A stretch of DNA of 64,000 nt from Spodoptera frugiperda (GCF_023101765.2 NC_064224.1:8264103-8328102); one strand, 5' to 3'. Counted from the first letter of the stretch, positions 44,889 through 55,599 are shown. The notes: generated by a model from the sequence alone, not told the origin. Made by a program: numbers and translations.

Positions 44889-47117
44889 ATGGCGGGTAAA
44901 AAGAGGTCTGAGAGAGAGAAAAAAGAACGATTAAAGGAGCAAAAGAGGACATGGATACGAAAGAAGAGAGAAAAAATGACTGAGGCTGAACTAGAAGAAA
45001 GACGTCAAAAAGATAGAGAGAGATATAAAAAAAAGAAGGAAGCTGGAAAAATAAAATCAATAAAAGATTATACACCAAGAATGCAAAAAACAATCCGAAA
45101 AAGTTGGCGTGAGCGTGCAAAAACTCATCGCAATAAATTGAAACTACTGAAAGCTACTGAGCAAAGACTTATAAATGATGAGACTCCTCCCCCAAGTCCG
45201 ACTTCACAAAGTTCTACACCATCTAGTAGGGCTTCCTTAGGCAGAAGACTTGCTGAAAGAAATAGGCGAAGGCTTAAAATAGAAAACAAGCATCTAAGAC
45301 AGCGAATTTTGCATTTAGAAAATTTATTGGCTAATAAAAGAATGCAATTATTACGTACAAGACAACCTCGTAATATAATAAATGATGGACTACCAGAAAC
45401 AATTGTGATGGGACGTAAACGAAAACAAATAGAAAATAAGGAAGCTGTTCGCAAGTTTTTGGAAAAAGATGAATGTAGTCGAATCACGTCTGGAAAAAAA
45501 GAGACTATTACGAAAAATAAACAAAAGAAGCAAATTCGATTTCTAAATGATACAATGCTTAATTTGTATGAAAAGTTTAAGGAGGAAACTAAAATTAAAA
45601 TGTCCTATGCTCTTTTCTGCCGTTTTCGTCCATTTTGGGTGTTGGTACCGAACGTTAATAAAAGAAACACCTGTTTATGTGTTACACATACAAATATGGA
45701 AATGATGGTGACAGCATTAAAAAAAGCAGCAATTATCAAAGAAAATTCTGCAATCGGTTTGGTGAAAAGCATTTGCTGTGCAGGTAATTTGAGGTGTGAT
45801 TGCTTAGCTAGACAATGTAATTTCTGTAAAAATAAATCTGTAAATCTAAATAAATATCCAAATGACATGATGATTACTTGTGAAAGGTGGATTACAAAAA
45901 AAATTACAACTACGATAAAAGGACAAGTGAAGCTGTGCCAAAAAACTGTCAAAGAGTCTTTCTCATCGAAGAGTGAAGTTTTTGTCAAGATCTTTTTAGA
46001 AGACAAGTTGCCGAAGTTTATTAAGCACCTTTTAAATATTATTTCTCAGCACAGAGTTCTAACAAAGATAAAAAATGAGCTAGCTGATGATGAGGCCTTG
46101 CTTCATATGGACTTCTCAGAGAATTATAATTGCAAATACTCTGCTGAAGTACAATCAACACATTTTGGAGGTTCTAAGCCGCAAATTTCATTACACACTT
46201 CAGTTTTATACTTGCGTGGCACTGACAAGATTTCCATCAACTCATTCTGCACTCTGTCTAAAAATTTGAGACACGATCCCGTTTTAATTTGCACACACCT
46301 CAAACCCATCATAGATCATATTAAATATAAAGTACCAAATTTAAGAACTATGCATTTTCAAAGTGATGGGCCTTCATCGCAGTATAGAAATAAGTCTATG
46401 TTTTTTTTGATCGCAAAATATTTAAGCAAAGAACTTGGTGTAGATAATATCATATGGCACTTTAGTGAGACCGGACATGGAAAAGGGGCTCCTGATGGCA
46501 TTGGAGGATGTGTGAAAAGGACAGCCGATGCATTTGTAGCGACCGGTGGAGACATCCCAGATTTTGAAGCATTGGTGAGTTGTTTACAAGAAAAATGTAA
46601 AGGCATAATTATTTTGCCAATCGACGATACTTATGTTGATGACATCTCTAACATACTCAGCACTAGTACTACAAGACCATTTACTGGTACTCTATTAATT
46701 CATCAACTTACATGGAATAAGACCAATCCTGATGTCTTGCACGCCCGACGATTAAGCTGCAGTATTTGTGAAACAAATCAGATCTGCTCACATCATGAGA
46801 TTGGGCTTATTTACCTAACCTACAAACAAACTGATAATATACCAGTTTTGAGGACATCAGCTGATTCACCATCGGAGTATTCGGAGTCACCACATTCAGA
46901 GTATGACATATACAAGAACCCAATAGCAACAACCTCACGTACATCTATCGATTTTTATCGAAAATGCTATGGATCTGATAGTTCATCTGATGAAGAGATT
47001 TTTGAAAGCAGGAAGCAGACACCTCTTAGAGAAAACGTTATTAACACTAAACGTTCAGATGGTAATCTACAAAGTCGGTCAAATAATACGTCATCGGACG
47101 AAGAAAATATTTTCTAA
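44889..47117 (+). CDS. DDE/D-type transposase-like protein, 742 aa, intact
   Basis: Probably cuts and joins the ends of the transposon that carries it. Residues 1-80 are extremely Lys/Arg/Glu-rich and, with a second basic stretch at about 115-160, look like DNA-binding coiled coil and nuclear targeting regions. A TCLC-x2-H motif (C262, C264, H267) and a six-Cys cluster (C296, C297, C303, C305, C310, C313) may bind zinc. The core has three spaced acidic motifs: MDFSENY (D408), QSDGPSSQYRN (D493) and SETGHGKGAPDGIGG (E527, H530, D536); D408, D493 and E527 or D536 are the likely metal ligands. A late C-x2-C-x5-C-x-HH group (C624, C627, C633, H635/H636) follows, then a Ser/Asp-rich acidic tail. 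The chosen ATG lies two bases after a good 3' splice site. No frameshift or stop interrupts the 742 codons. The family resembles uncharacterised arthropod and cnidarian proteins; the superfamily name is uncertain, the transposase role is fairly sure. Confidence 0.9.
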   Translation: MAGKKRSEREKKERLKEQKRTWIRKKREKMTEAELEERRQKDRERYKKKKEAGKIKSIKDYTPRMQKTIRKSWRERAKTHRNKLKLLKATEQRLINDETPPPSPTSQSSTPSSRASLGRRLAERNRRRLKIENKHLRQRILHLENLLANKRMQLLRTRQPRNIINDGLPETIVMGRKRKQIENKEAVRKFLEKDECSRITSGKKETITKNKQKKQIRFLNDTMLNLYEKFKEETKIKMSYALFCRFRPFWVLVPNVNKRNTCLCVTHTNMEMMVTALKKAAIIKENSAIGLVKSICCAGNLRCDCLARQCNFCKNKSVNLNKYPNDMMITCERWITKKITTTIKGQVKLCQKTVKESFSSKSEVFVKIFLEDKLPKFIKHLLNIISQHRVLTKIKNELADDEALLHMDFSENYNCKYSAEVQSTHFGGSKPQISLHTSVLYLRGTDKISINSFCTLSKNLRHDPVLICTHLKPIIDHIKYKVPNLRTMHFQSDGPSSQYRNKSMFFLIAKYLSKELGVDNIIWHFSETGHGKGAPDGIGGCVKRTADAFVATGGDIPDFEALVSCLQEKCKGIIILPIDDTYVDDISNILSTSTTRPFTGTLLIHQLTWNKTNPDVLHARRLSCSICETNQICSHHEIGLIYLTYKQTDNIPVLRTSADSPSEYSESPHSEYDIYKNPIATTSRTSIDFYRKCYGSDSSSDEEIFESRKQTPLRENVINTKRSDGNLQSRSNNTSSDEENIF

Positions 47118-47468
47118 TGTTCCTTTCAATTATTATCTCTTAATATTCTACAGGAATGACTGTAACGGTAATGTCACTTCTGTAGAATTTAATTGTTTAT
47201 TTTGCAGAGTGTTTGTTTACTTAAGTTGATTATGTGTACTAGTCTTATTGAGAAATTATTACCAAAAGCAGTTAAGACTGATGATTAATTTTATTTGACT
47301 ATTAAAAATTATTAGTTTTATGAAAGATAAGCTCACTTATGTTGAAATTAGAATCACTCCTGTCGAAGTGATAAAATTAAAATGTGCAATTTTTTCTCAT
47401 AATGTTAATGATTGATCTCTGATTTTATTTTTAGAAGATAATTACATAATAACTCTTTATTATAACAG

Positions 47469-47474
47469 AATAAA
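47469..47474 (+). terminator. Candidate polyadenylation signal AATAAA of the transposase gene
   Basis: The only AATAAA I saw between the stop codon and the right terminal repeat. It lies about 350 bp past the stop and 60 bp from the element end, a usual position for a self-contained transposon transcript. Confidence 0.45.
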
Positions 47475-47518
47475 AAACGGATTTGGTAAATTTTAAAAAG
47501 TATTTTATTTTTTTATCC

Positions 47519-47534
47519 CTCGGTAGAATGACCC
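47519..47534 (-). repeat. Right terminal inverted repeat of the 44-kb transposon
   Basis: Ends ...GTAGAATGACCC directly before AAAT. It pairs with the left end over 15 of 16 bases; similarity then fades into AT-rich DNA. Confidence 0.88.
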
Positions 47535-48204
47535 AAATATATCTAATTCTTTCTCGTGTATGTACATTTAACGTGTAAATGGGCACTAAAACACTTTGGC
47601 AAACACGTCCAGCTCAATACACAATTATTAAAATTAAAAAGTTAAAATCTTACCACCTCAATAAAAACCAGGTGCCAAAATAACTCAATCCCAATTCCCA
47701 TCCATTCGCTACCACATCCGAGTGGTCCCATTACCAGCATACCATAGTTTCACTGGATATTTTCACTGGACACGGGACACTATCGGCTACTGTCGGATAT
47801 CGTCGCGCAACTTCGTGTGTTTCCGTGCGTTAGGGGTAGCGGGGGGTGAGGGGTGAGGGGAGGCTTGCTAATAAACGATTATTATTTTCGATATCGGAAA
47901 ATGTGAAGGAGATTAGAAATGGATGAGTATAGTATGGCTATTGTTTGAAGATGGGAGTCTCTTTGAGTGTAGTTTAGTGAATTGTCGTGGTTGCTAAGTA
48001 ACTACATAGTAAGCTAAAAGAATGAGAGGTTATTGGATTTCTATTTACGTAAAATGTTGGATGAATTGAAAAACATGGCCTAGTATAAAACTCTTTCTGT
48101 GCTTCTATATAAGTAGGTATTAAACCAATGATAGGTAATGTCGAGAATTATAGGCCAATTTTACTTAGGGATTTTATTAAGGTTTTCCGAAAATAATAGA
48201 CTCA
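47535..48204. other. No gene seen; G-rich spot at 47830-47865
   Basis: GGGTAGCGGGGGGTGAGGGG could form G-structures; the remainder is AT-rich. Confidence 0.4.
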
Positions 48205-48327
48205 CCCCTATTTCATGGCACTTATAACACAAATAGTGAAAAGTGAGTACACAATGTAGCGGCATTACGTACCGTATTGTGCATCTCTGCTGCCTACGCC
48301 TTCGGGGATAAAAGGCGTGACATTGCA
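48205..48327 (+). mobile_element. SINE family C, tail only
   Basis: From ACTCACCCCTATTTC to GGGGATAAAAGGCGTGACAT. Confidence 0.78.
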
Positions 48328-48607
48328 ATAAATACCTATAAAGTTATATTTAACGTAAAAAGATCTTACCTTATACCTATACTTCTGCTCACCTCCCCTA
48401 AGTAAAGCGTATCGATTCGTTTGGGAAACCTCTGAAAGAGATTTTAAAATTTTAACACGCCGCGTACCTGTACATGTAGTAACATTGCGCGTTAATATGC
48501 CACTACTATCTGTTCTCGAACGTAACGAAATAAACACCATCGAATTATCATTAGAGAAAAATAGATTTGATAACTGTACCCATACCTGCTTTTCGCTAGA
48601 TATGTTA

Positions 48608-48693
48608 CCGGAGCTGCGAACAACGAAAAAGGTTACCGGGGCTCTGCCTCAAAGCAGGAGAAGGGACGGGGTGGTTTTTAGTCAGTAAGAGTC
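48608..48693 (+). mobile_element. Retroposon family A, 5' half (variant)
   Basis: Shares the shortened CGAACAACG...AAGGTTACCGGGG head type with 11127-11284. Confidence 0.72.
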
Positions 48694-48859
48694 TAAGAAC
48701 TTCTATCAATCATCATCAACTTCTCTAACAAATATCTACTTCTCAAAGGTCAAGAGTGAAGTCAATAAAAAACAACATTAGTGGTACCATCTAGTTAAAA
48801 AAGCAAATACGATTTAAAGAGCAGGGTTACTCCTCGTCCAAATCATATACTCAACTAGC

Positions 48860-49060
48860 TACTTCCGCGCGGTTTCACCCACTCTGCTTGGCTCCTATTG
48901 GTCATAGCGTGATGTTTTATAGTCTATAGCCTTCCTTGATACACTATACAGCACAAAAATTACCAGTAGTTCCGGAGATTAGCGCGATCAAACAAACAAA
49001 CAATCAAACAAACTCTTCAGCTTTAATAAGCCATAATATTAGTATTAGTATAGATTGAGT
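48860..49060 (-). repeat. Repeat family P, long copy
   Basis: Begins CTAGCTACTTCCGCGCGG, the inverse of the 26.6-kb terminus, and runs to AAACTCTTCAGCTTTA. Confidence 0.6.
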
Positions 49061-49380
49061 TTAAATGAATAAAACTAAAAATTGATTCGTAAGTGAAACA
49101 AATTCGAGTTCCAACAGTATCATCACATCACCAGCTAATGCAAGAGGTAGTTACGAGCACTCTCAATTTATGGCCACCATAAACTGACTGCGCTCAGTGG
49201 CACCTTAGGACGGTACCCATGCACCGCACCCATATTACAGCCAAGGTTTCATAAACGTGCCATATATTACCCAATTTATATTTTCATTGCCGTCTGGGTG
49301 AAAAACAAAAAAAAAATTATGTGCTTAAGTCTAAGTAGGTACCATTTTAACCCATTTTCACCAACATCTCCAAATGTAAA

Positions 49381-49567
49381 GCATGGGAAAGCCATGCTTC
49401 GGCACGAATGGGCCGGCTCGACCGGAATGATACCACGGCCTAACAGAAAATAATCGACGTGAAACAACGCTTGCGTTGCGTTTCGTTGTGTGAGTGAGGT
49501 TATCGAAGGCCCAATTACCATCAGGTGATCCGTCTGCTCGTTTACTGGCTTATAACATAAAAAAAAA
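49381..49567 (+). mobile_element. Retroposon family D with large internal deletion
   Basis: GGCCCAATTA joins directly to CCATCAGGTGATCCG, skipping over 100 bp; head and A tail remain. Confidence 0.85.
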
Positions 49568-49621
49568 GTTTAAACTTAGATACCAACCACTAACTTAAAA
49601 TTGACACCTACCAGTAAGGAT

Positions 49622-49775
49622 ACACCAGAGATATGCTATGCTACGTTGCTGTGGATGCGTTTGGCTTCCACCAATCATCTACGTTGGTACACGTTGCTAA
49701 GTACTAGTGGAAATGGACTCAGCTAAGCTATGTTTTTTATATGGAAAGATACGTGCTATGGATGGCTTCAGCTAA
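49622..49775 (-). mobile_element. MITE family H
   Basis: AGAGATATGCTATGCTACGT to GCTATGGATGGCTTCAG, inverse of 22930-23210. Confidence 0.6.
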
Positions 49776-49837
49776 CTAACAGCTTAAATCTCCGAACTGA
49801 TATGTCCTTAAATGTTTATTACGTACTCCTTTTTAAA

Positions 49838-49915
49838 CGCTCTTGTAACTCCTCTGGTGTTGCGGGTGTCCATCGCAAGCGCTGATTGCTTACCATCAGG
49901 TGATCCGTCAGTTCG
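49838..49915 (+). mobile_element. Retroposon family D, short 3' fragment
   Basis: CCTCTGGTGTTGCGGGTGTC to CAGGTGATCCGTCAG. Confidence 0.7.
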
Positions 49916-50716
49916 TTTTTCACTTATTGCAATAGTACGCTTCAACAATACCAAAAGACTCAACATAACTATTAAAAATATGAATGTTACATATCATTGT
50001 TTCAATACACCTCTGTTTACCCCTTTTTGGAAACAACAGACATAACACTATAATTATTAAAAACTGAGTCTCCTTAAATCAACCCCATTTTCAATCATTT
50101 TCGACCGAACATAGGGGCCCTAAATAATTGAGACCTATCCCCCTATCCAATCCCACACAATTCACCCCTCACAAATCCTTTTCGAACGCCCAAAGGGTTT
50201 TAATTAGTTACCTGTAGTGATACTAAAATCCAGATTAAAAAATAAAGTCTTAATTCCTAGGGCAGCACATGAAGCTACACCAATTTTAAAAACTTCTCCA
50301 AACTATTTTCAACCTTGACATCGAATATTTAAGATAGAAATCCGTTTAACAGCTTTGTCAATTTTTAGTATACGTTGATATGCTGTTGTCGGTATTTAAT
50401 TAGTCGAGTCTGCACTCATTTCGATCAGATTTAAATGTGATCTAGATAGGTAGTAAAAAGAGTCTGATTGTCGTGAAATGTCTAAGTCTTAGATCTTTTA
50501 TCGTTGAGTAAGATCTCTAGTTTTAATTTGAACGATTATAGGATTATGTAAATAATTGCTGTTGCTTTATTTGAGTGTAATTTGTCTCGAAGATCAGTCT
50601 AAGTTTATGCCTTTTGTCTGACATTTTAGTAGTCATTTGAAACTTGAGTACTTAGTACCTATAATTAAGTAAATTAAAAAATATTGGTTTTTCAACACAT
50701 GGTTTTTCTATTGCAG
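49916..50716. other. No recognisable gene
   Basis: Ends in a polypyrimidine tract and acceptor (TTTTTCTATTGCAG) that lead into the candidate exon. Confidence 0.35.
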
Positions 50717-50818
50717 ACAAACCAACTAAGCTACTCTGTAACTGTCAATTCGAAAGACGATGTCAACTCGATCGCGGTCCACCAAGTCGTTGGTTGTGAG
50801 AATAATGTCAACCAATGA
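50717..50818 (+). CDS. Candidate terminal exon on the plus strand (unknown protein)
   Basis: A good 3' splice site TTTTTCTATTGCAG (ends 50716) is followed by 33 codons and a TGA. Read in phase 0 it gives TNQLSYSVTVNSKDD... ending ...CENNVNQ. A second frame starting two bases later also stays open for 26 codons (KPTKLLCNCQFERR...), so the phase is unresolved. There is no recognisable family and the upstream exon is not found. Confidence 0.22.
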   Translation, partial: TNQLSYSVTVNSKDDVNSIAVHQVVGCENNVNQ

Positions 50819-51463
50819 CGGAATGCGATCAGCGAAAAATTGGACGCGTAATTAAAAGCAGTATAGTCTTTTCTATTTTTATTGTAGAGTTGTCTGATGA
50901 ACCTTTTAGGTTTATTTTCCGAAATAAAAAGAATTTGAATTTAAACCTGATTACAAGAATCAAATCCGATATATATTTTGGCAAACCCTCTGATGTAGAG
51001 AAGGCATTTATGAAGGTGACAATACGGATTACATTTAATTTAATCAGTATCGGAATACAAACAGTGTCTCAGAGCCACACACTAAGGTTCCCTATGCCAA
51101 GGGGTCTAGACCAAAACACCAATAATAATTACAAAACATATAAGTTTTTAAACTGAGATAGTCACTAACACTAGTATTAGAACTTGAAACGGGATATTTA
51201 CCATGTTTATTTGTGTCTATGAGTTTCTAATAATACTAACAGTATTACAAAACATTTTGTATAGGAACTTTGACCAACATGTAGCAAAGCAAGTGAGCCA
51301 CAAAAATGATAGTGTGTGCAATTAATGCGGCGACACGGTCACTTTGGTAACCCAGTGGGGTAGGCAGAGGTGTTAGTGCTGTGATCACTCTGCGGGCAGT
51401 TATTGCCCAATCGCCACGCTTCGAATAGTGGGTAGCGTCCGCAGGGCAATCGGTTTATGGGAG
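50819..51463. other. No supported gene; 113-codon frame present
   Basis: The plus-strand frame 50815-51156 overlaps the candidate exon in another frame and has no domain. A weak reversed family C tail trace (GGGGTAGGCAGAGGTG) lies near 51358. Confidence 0.3.
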
Positions 51464-51529
51464 GAAATTATTTAATTGATTTATTCTCACATGGATCACC
51501 ATGTGAGAATAAATCAATAAAATAATTTC
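51464..51529. repeat. Strong hairpin: 31-bp arms, 4-base loop
   Basis: Arms 51464-51494 and 51499-51529 match with one mismatch. The tip reads CACATGG-ATCA-CCATGTG. Confidence 0.92.
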
Positions 51530-53940
51530 GATGAAAGACACAAATTATCAATTAGTATCAACTAATGATGTGATGTATAACATGTGCTGAACGAATAAAT
51601 TCTATAATGTTTATATTTGTAATGAAGATCTAAGCTTAGTGAAGTGGAGCTCAATAGCGCTTTTATGTTACAGATTCGATTTTTCTTTTTGAATGTTTAT
51701 AATGTTCAGTGAATTTGCAGTTTACGTTTACAACTTAACACGGATACTAAGCAATTCTAATTTTAAAAAAAATATGATAAGTGCAATAAGTTATTACTCT
51801 ATCGTTCTACAATTAGAAAAAAAGATTAACTGATTTAAAAAAGAAGCATTCTAAATATGTTACACACATTTCAAAATTTACATTTCACCAAGACTTTTTA
51901 GATCTTTAAACACGATTCTATCGCTTTTACTAACCACCACTAACATCTAAACAATACTTAACCCACAAAACACCCCCTCTTCCTAACCTTTTCTGCTGCC
52001 CCTACGCATCCTAAACCCATGTAAGCGTGAGCCTTCACGCCGCGACACACGGGTACCGGCAGAGCTCTGGGTTAACGTCCGCGGAAAAAATGATCCATCG
52101 AGTTCCATCACATTTAACGAGTTCAATGCCCGGGTGAGGCTTTGATCACATTTGTATTTGATGATGGTAGGTTGGGTGGGTTTTTGGTTGCTTTTTTTGG
52201 AATTGGTTGTGTTTGGTTTTGGTTTCGAAGGGTAGGTTATGGGTTTTCGTATTAGAAAATGCAAAAAGAAGTTTTTAAAATTAGTCTGTTCATTCACAAT
52301 TTAATAGGGGTAAAAACTTAAATAGATATGTATGTAATAAATACATATGTACAACTTACTATAACTTAAAACTAAAATAAAGAAAAATAATAAAAATTTC
52401 CTCCATTAGGCGTCAAAGTACTTTTAAATTAATAATTAGTCAAGTCTCTTAAATTTATATAACAAATTGCAGGTTTAATAATAAAAAAATATAACAGATT
52501 AAACTTTTTATCAATGATCGATCGAATGCAATCAAGTTTAAATCACTCGTTCTATTTCACAGCAAACTTGAGTCATTTTTTTATAAAATCTTATGTGTTA
52601 ACAAATATTTGTGTAAACTATACATGTCACTTGTTTATTTAGCGTGTGAAATAAATGTTTTTTCTTTCTTTCGTCTATGTCTAAAAAATAAACATAACTA
52701 GGTACGTACTCTTTCTTACAAAATAAAACAAAACTAAAATTCCATTAAAAAACCTTTATTTCAACAAACATAAAAACTAAAAGAACCATTTTCTACATTT
52801 CCACATTGAACTATCAACAATTATAGAGCCCATCCCTTCGTCCTAAGTTCCATATTTAGGTCCTAAACCAGTTTGGGCTAAGCTACATCTGCTAGACAGG
52901 TGCACCCTTTATAGCTAGCCTACCTAGGTCATAGGCATTAGAACTAGTGTTTTAGATCAACACTAGGTTGCAAATGTGAATAACATTTTCGAGTTATTCT
53001 TTTTAAATGTGTTTTTGGATTATGTTTGCTGTTTTTTGTTGTATGTGGTGATGTTTGGTTTGGGTTAAAATTATGTCGTCAATAATTAGGTACGAAATGT
53101 AATATATTAACTTGAATTTTGCTAGGCATTGGAGGGGTAGACAGAGGGACTTGTTATGTAATTAATAAGTTGTAATTATGGTGACAAGAGGAGAGACGCT
53201 CAGTGAGCGAGAGGTGAAATCTGAGAATTAACTAAAGTCGCGATAATTTAATAGTTTGTTCGATTCTGTGACATAAAATACATTTATAATACCTAAATAT
53301 TATGAGATAATAAACTAAAGCGCTAAATTAACTAAAAACCACGATTTACTCGCGTTCATTAATGGAGAAAAGCTCTACCTACTATTTTTGAGTCACAGAT
53401 GAACTCCTAGCCACTTTAATACTTTCAATACTTTATACTGTCGTCATATAACGATAACGACACATGTTTTAATTTCAGAAGAGCTAGACAGAGATAATAC
53501 CCAAATATGAACACATTTTTATCAGTTGTGTTATGAGTCCCATATAGGAGGTTAGCATTTTATAAATACCAGTTACTTTAACATGATAAACATAATATAT
53601 ATAGGTAAATATATTTTGAGTGCACAAACAAAAGATTACAAACTTAATACCAGACAAGGGATCAAGGTGAGCGAATGTTCAAAAGTTTTAAACTGTTTTA
53701 AACTTTAAATAAAAAGGTATTCGCACCGAAATGTCAAGTTATTACGAAGCGCACGGAGTCAACGTTTCGTGGCGCTTTTGAAAAGCTGCGCGTGCGACGC
53801 GAAACCGGTGTAAGTCGGATATTTGTTATTTTTGTTGTACTGGGGTTAATACACCCCAATAACTTTTTAATCCTAATAGATGAATAGTGAAAAGTTGTTT
53901 TGATTGTGAAAATTGGAAAAAGAAAGAAAATATACAATAA
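51530..53940. other. No supported gene in 2.4 kb
   Basis: Mostly AT-rich. A 104-codon minus-strand frame (51983-52297) covers a small GC patch (GCGACACACGGGTACCGGC) but lacks splice or domain support. A weak family K trace lies at 53330-53400. Confidence 0.35.
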
Positions 53941-54181
53941 CGACGTCACGCCTTTTTATCCCTGAAGGGGTAGGCAGATGTGCACATTATTTGTGTTATA
54001 AGTCCCATGTAATAGGGGGAGAACTTATTGCATACTGGGCATATTTCCAGACTCCGTGCTACTACTGAGAAATTTTCAAAAAACCATAAAAGTCCAGCAG
54101 TTTTATGCCCGACTTGGGAATCGCACCAGTTACCCCTTGCTCGGCAGTCGAACTAGCGACCACTCGACCAACGAAGCAGTC
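53941..54181 (-). mobile_element. SINE family C, near full length
   Basis: Has a 45-bp deletion between GTGCACATT and ATTTGTGTTATAAG compared with the 42.7-kb copy. Confidence 0.82.
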
Positions 54182-54416
54182 CAATCTTTAGTGTTGAGAA
54201 TCATATAAACCTTAAAAGGTTTGGAAACTAAAAAATGCATTTTCTGTCTTACCCCGAGTGAGTGCACCGTGGCTGCACATTGCGCATACGCCGCGAATTC
54301 GACTCGGCCTTGAAAGCGGTCGCCGACTCCGTGTAACCGCGAAAATAAGACCATCGACTAAATGATGTTTCTCGCATCCATGTGAGTCTATGGTTGGCAT
54401 CTATATTTTTTATATG

Positions 54417-55205
54417 AATAGGGATGATGACGGGGTATGAAAATTTGAAATCTATTTAGTCCGTCAGTTAGGTAATGAAAAATATTGGACACGCATTTGT
54501 TTATTTTGTCTTATATGATAACTATACTTACTCTGGGAGTGTGGTCTTTGGTAATCTGAGCGTTACACTATGTTGGATAATTTAATTGTTTCGTCAGGTG
54601 TAGTATATTACACAGACCTTGTGGAGTCTCGAGCAAATTTCCGTGCATTTAGGCGTTTTTGCCATACCTATTATTGGAAGCAAGTATAACAGCTCACGCA
54701 TAGGACCCATTTAGTATTAGCATTTAATATTTTAGTTTTAAGTAAAATTTCCGTGGTGCTTGGCGACTGGGCTTCTCCCAGTTGTGCAGTCTCTTTTGTG
54801 CCTTAAGGCTTAAGTCATCCTGTCTCCTGCATTAAATTCACCGAGGGAAGTGGAAACTATCGTTTTCTTTTCTTCTCCTCTAATAACATCTTCTGATTTG
54901 TTTCGTTGCGGGATCCAAGACAGTCATTCATTTCCCTGGGACGCGCCGGACTTCAGTGTTCCGGTGTTTTCATGTTTGTATCTACTGTAGATCCTGGCTT
55001 ACAGGAGTTGCAGCGGTATGGGAGGTTGTGGCGGGCTTGTCCCATTTAAAAAAAAAAAAGATAACTATACTTAGATAAAAGGAATCAAAGTTTAGGAGAC
55101 GAAATACGTCATTTCTTCATATAAAATGTATACCTAGAAGTGCCGTCACGCGATATTTCAATTCTATATATCTTTGAAAGTATTTGTTTCCGTAAGAAAA
55201 TACGA
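54417..55205. mobile_element. MITE family G split by a LINE insertion
   Basis: Left part 54417-54530 (GGGATGATGACGGGGTATG, TTTAGTCCGTCAGTTAGG) continues at 55074 (GATAAAAGGAATCAAAGTTT) after removal of the insert and one duplication copy. The right inverted arm is incomplete. Confidence 0.78.
54531..55059 (+). mobile_element. LINE family F 3' end inserted with 14-bp target duplication
   Basis: A 529-bp insert ending in a run of about 12 A. GATAACTATACTTA is present at 54517-54530 and again at 55060-55073. It contains GGCGACTGGGCTTCTCCCAG, TTGCGGGATCCAAGACAGTC and GGATCCTGGCTTACAG-like blocks. Being 5'-truncated, it shows no reverse transcriptase frame. Confidence 0.9.
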
Positions 55206-55426
55206 ACGCAACGAACAACAGTTGGGCAGAAAGCCCGCTGGGCATGATCACCTCGCCTGGTCGGAGGATCCTCCTTTTCTTAGGGAACTTTACTCTCTGT
55301 TCCCTAAAATCCTGCTGCCTCTGTAGATGAGGCCTTTGCAGCAGTGGACTCTCACTCTTCTAGCTGACTGTTCATACATCGTAATAATATTATTACATTC
55401 AAATGCAGAGGTAGGGTTTAATGGCG

Positions 55427-55580
55427 AACCGATGCTGCGAATCACCTAGCGGGTCTACCGGGGCTCCGGCTCGAAAAGCAGGAGAAGGAACGGGACGTCT
55501 TTAGTCAGTAAGAGTCTGACAATCCCTCTCGCCTCGCCCAAGACGGAAGAAGACATTGTATGATTTTCCTCACTTAAAAA
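55427..55580 (+). mobile_element. Retroposon family A copy
   Basis: GGTGGTTTTTAG is changed to GGACGTCTTTAG. Confidence 0.83.
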
Positions 55581-55599
55581 ATGGATATTTTGTACTTTA

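Larger units (their letters stand above)
43551..47534 (+). mobile_element. Complete autonomous DNA transposon (Sola-like candidate) with TIRs and AAAT target duplication
   Basis: Seen: the left end reads GGGTCATTCTACAGAG and the right end, reverse-complemented, reads GGGTCATTCTACCGAG, so 15 of 16 terminal bases are inverted-identical. AAAT lies directly outside both ends (43547-43550 and 47535-47538), a 4-bp target-site duplication. The interior holds a 595-bp 5' leader, a predicted leader intron, one full-length transposase-like frame and a 3' region with a poly-A signal. Known: Sola elements make 4-bp duplications and encode DDD/E transposases; assignment to Sola (perhaps Sola2) is my inference from the duplication size and protein motifs. 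Intact ends, frame and duplication indicate a recent, possibly active insertion. Confidence 0.9.

Noticed and set aside
44881..47229. Several 60-133-codon frames on both strands overlapping the transposase gene
   Set aside because: They are shadows of the 742-codon frame, with compositions that mirror its Lys/Asn-rich codons.
50815..51156. 113-codon plus-strand frame starting next to the candidate exon's stop
   Set aside because: Low-complexity Asn/Ile-rich composition, no homology signal by eye and no promoter.
51983..52297. 104-codon minus-strand frame
   Set aside because: Half is Pro/Thr/Lys low complexity and no domain is visible; kept only as a remark in the gap entry.
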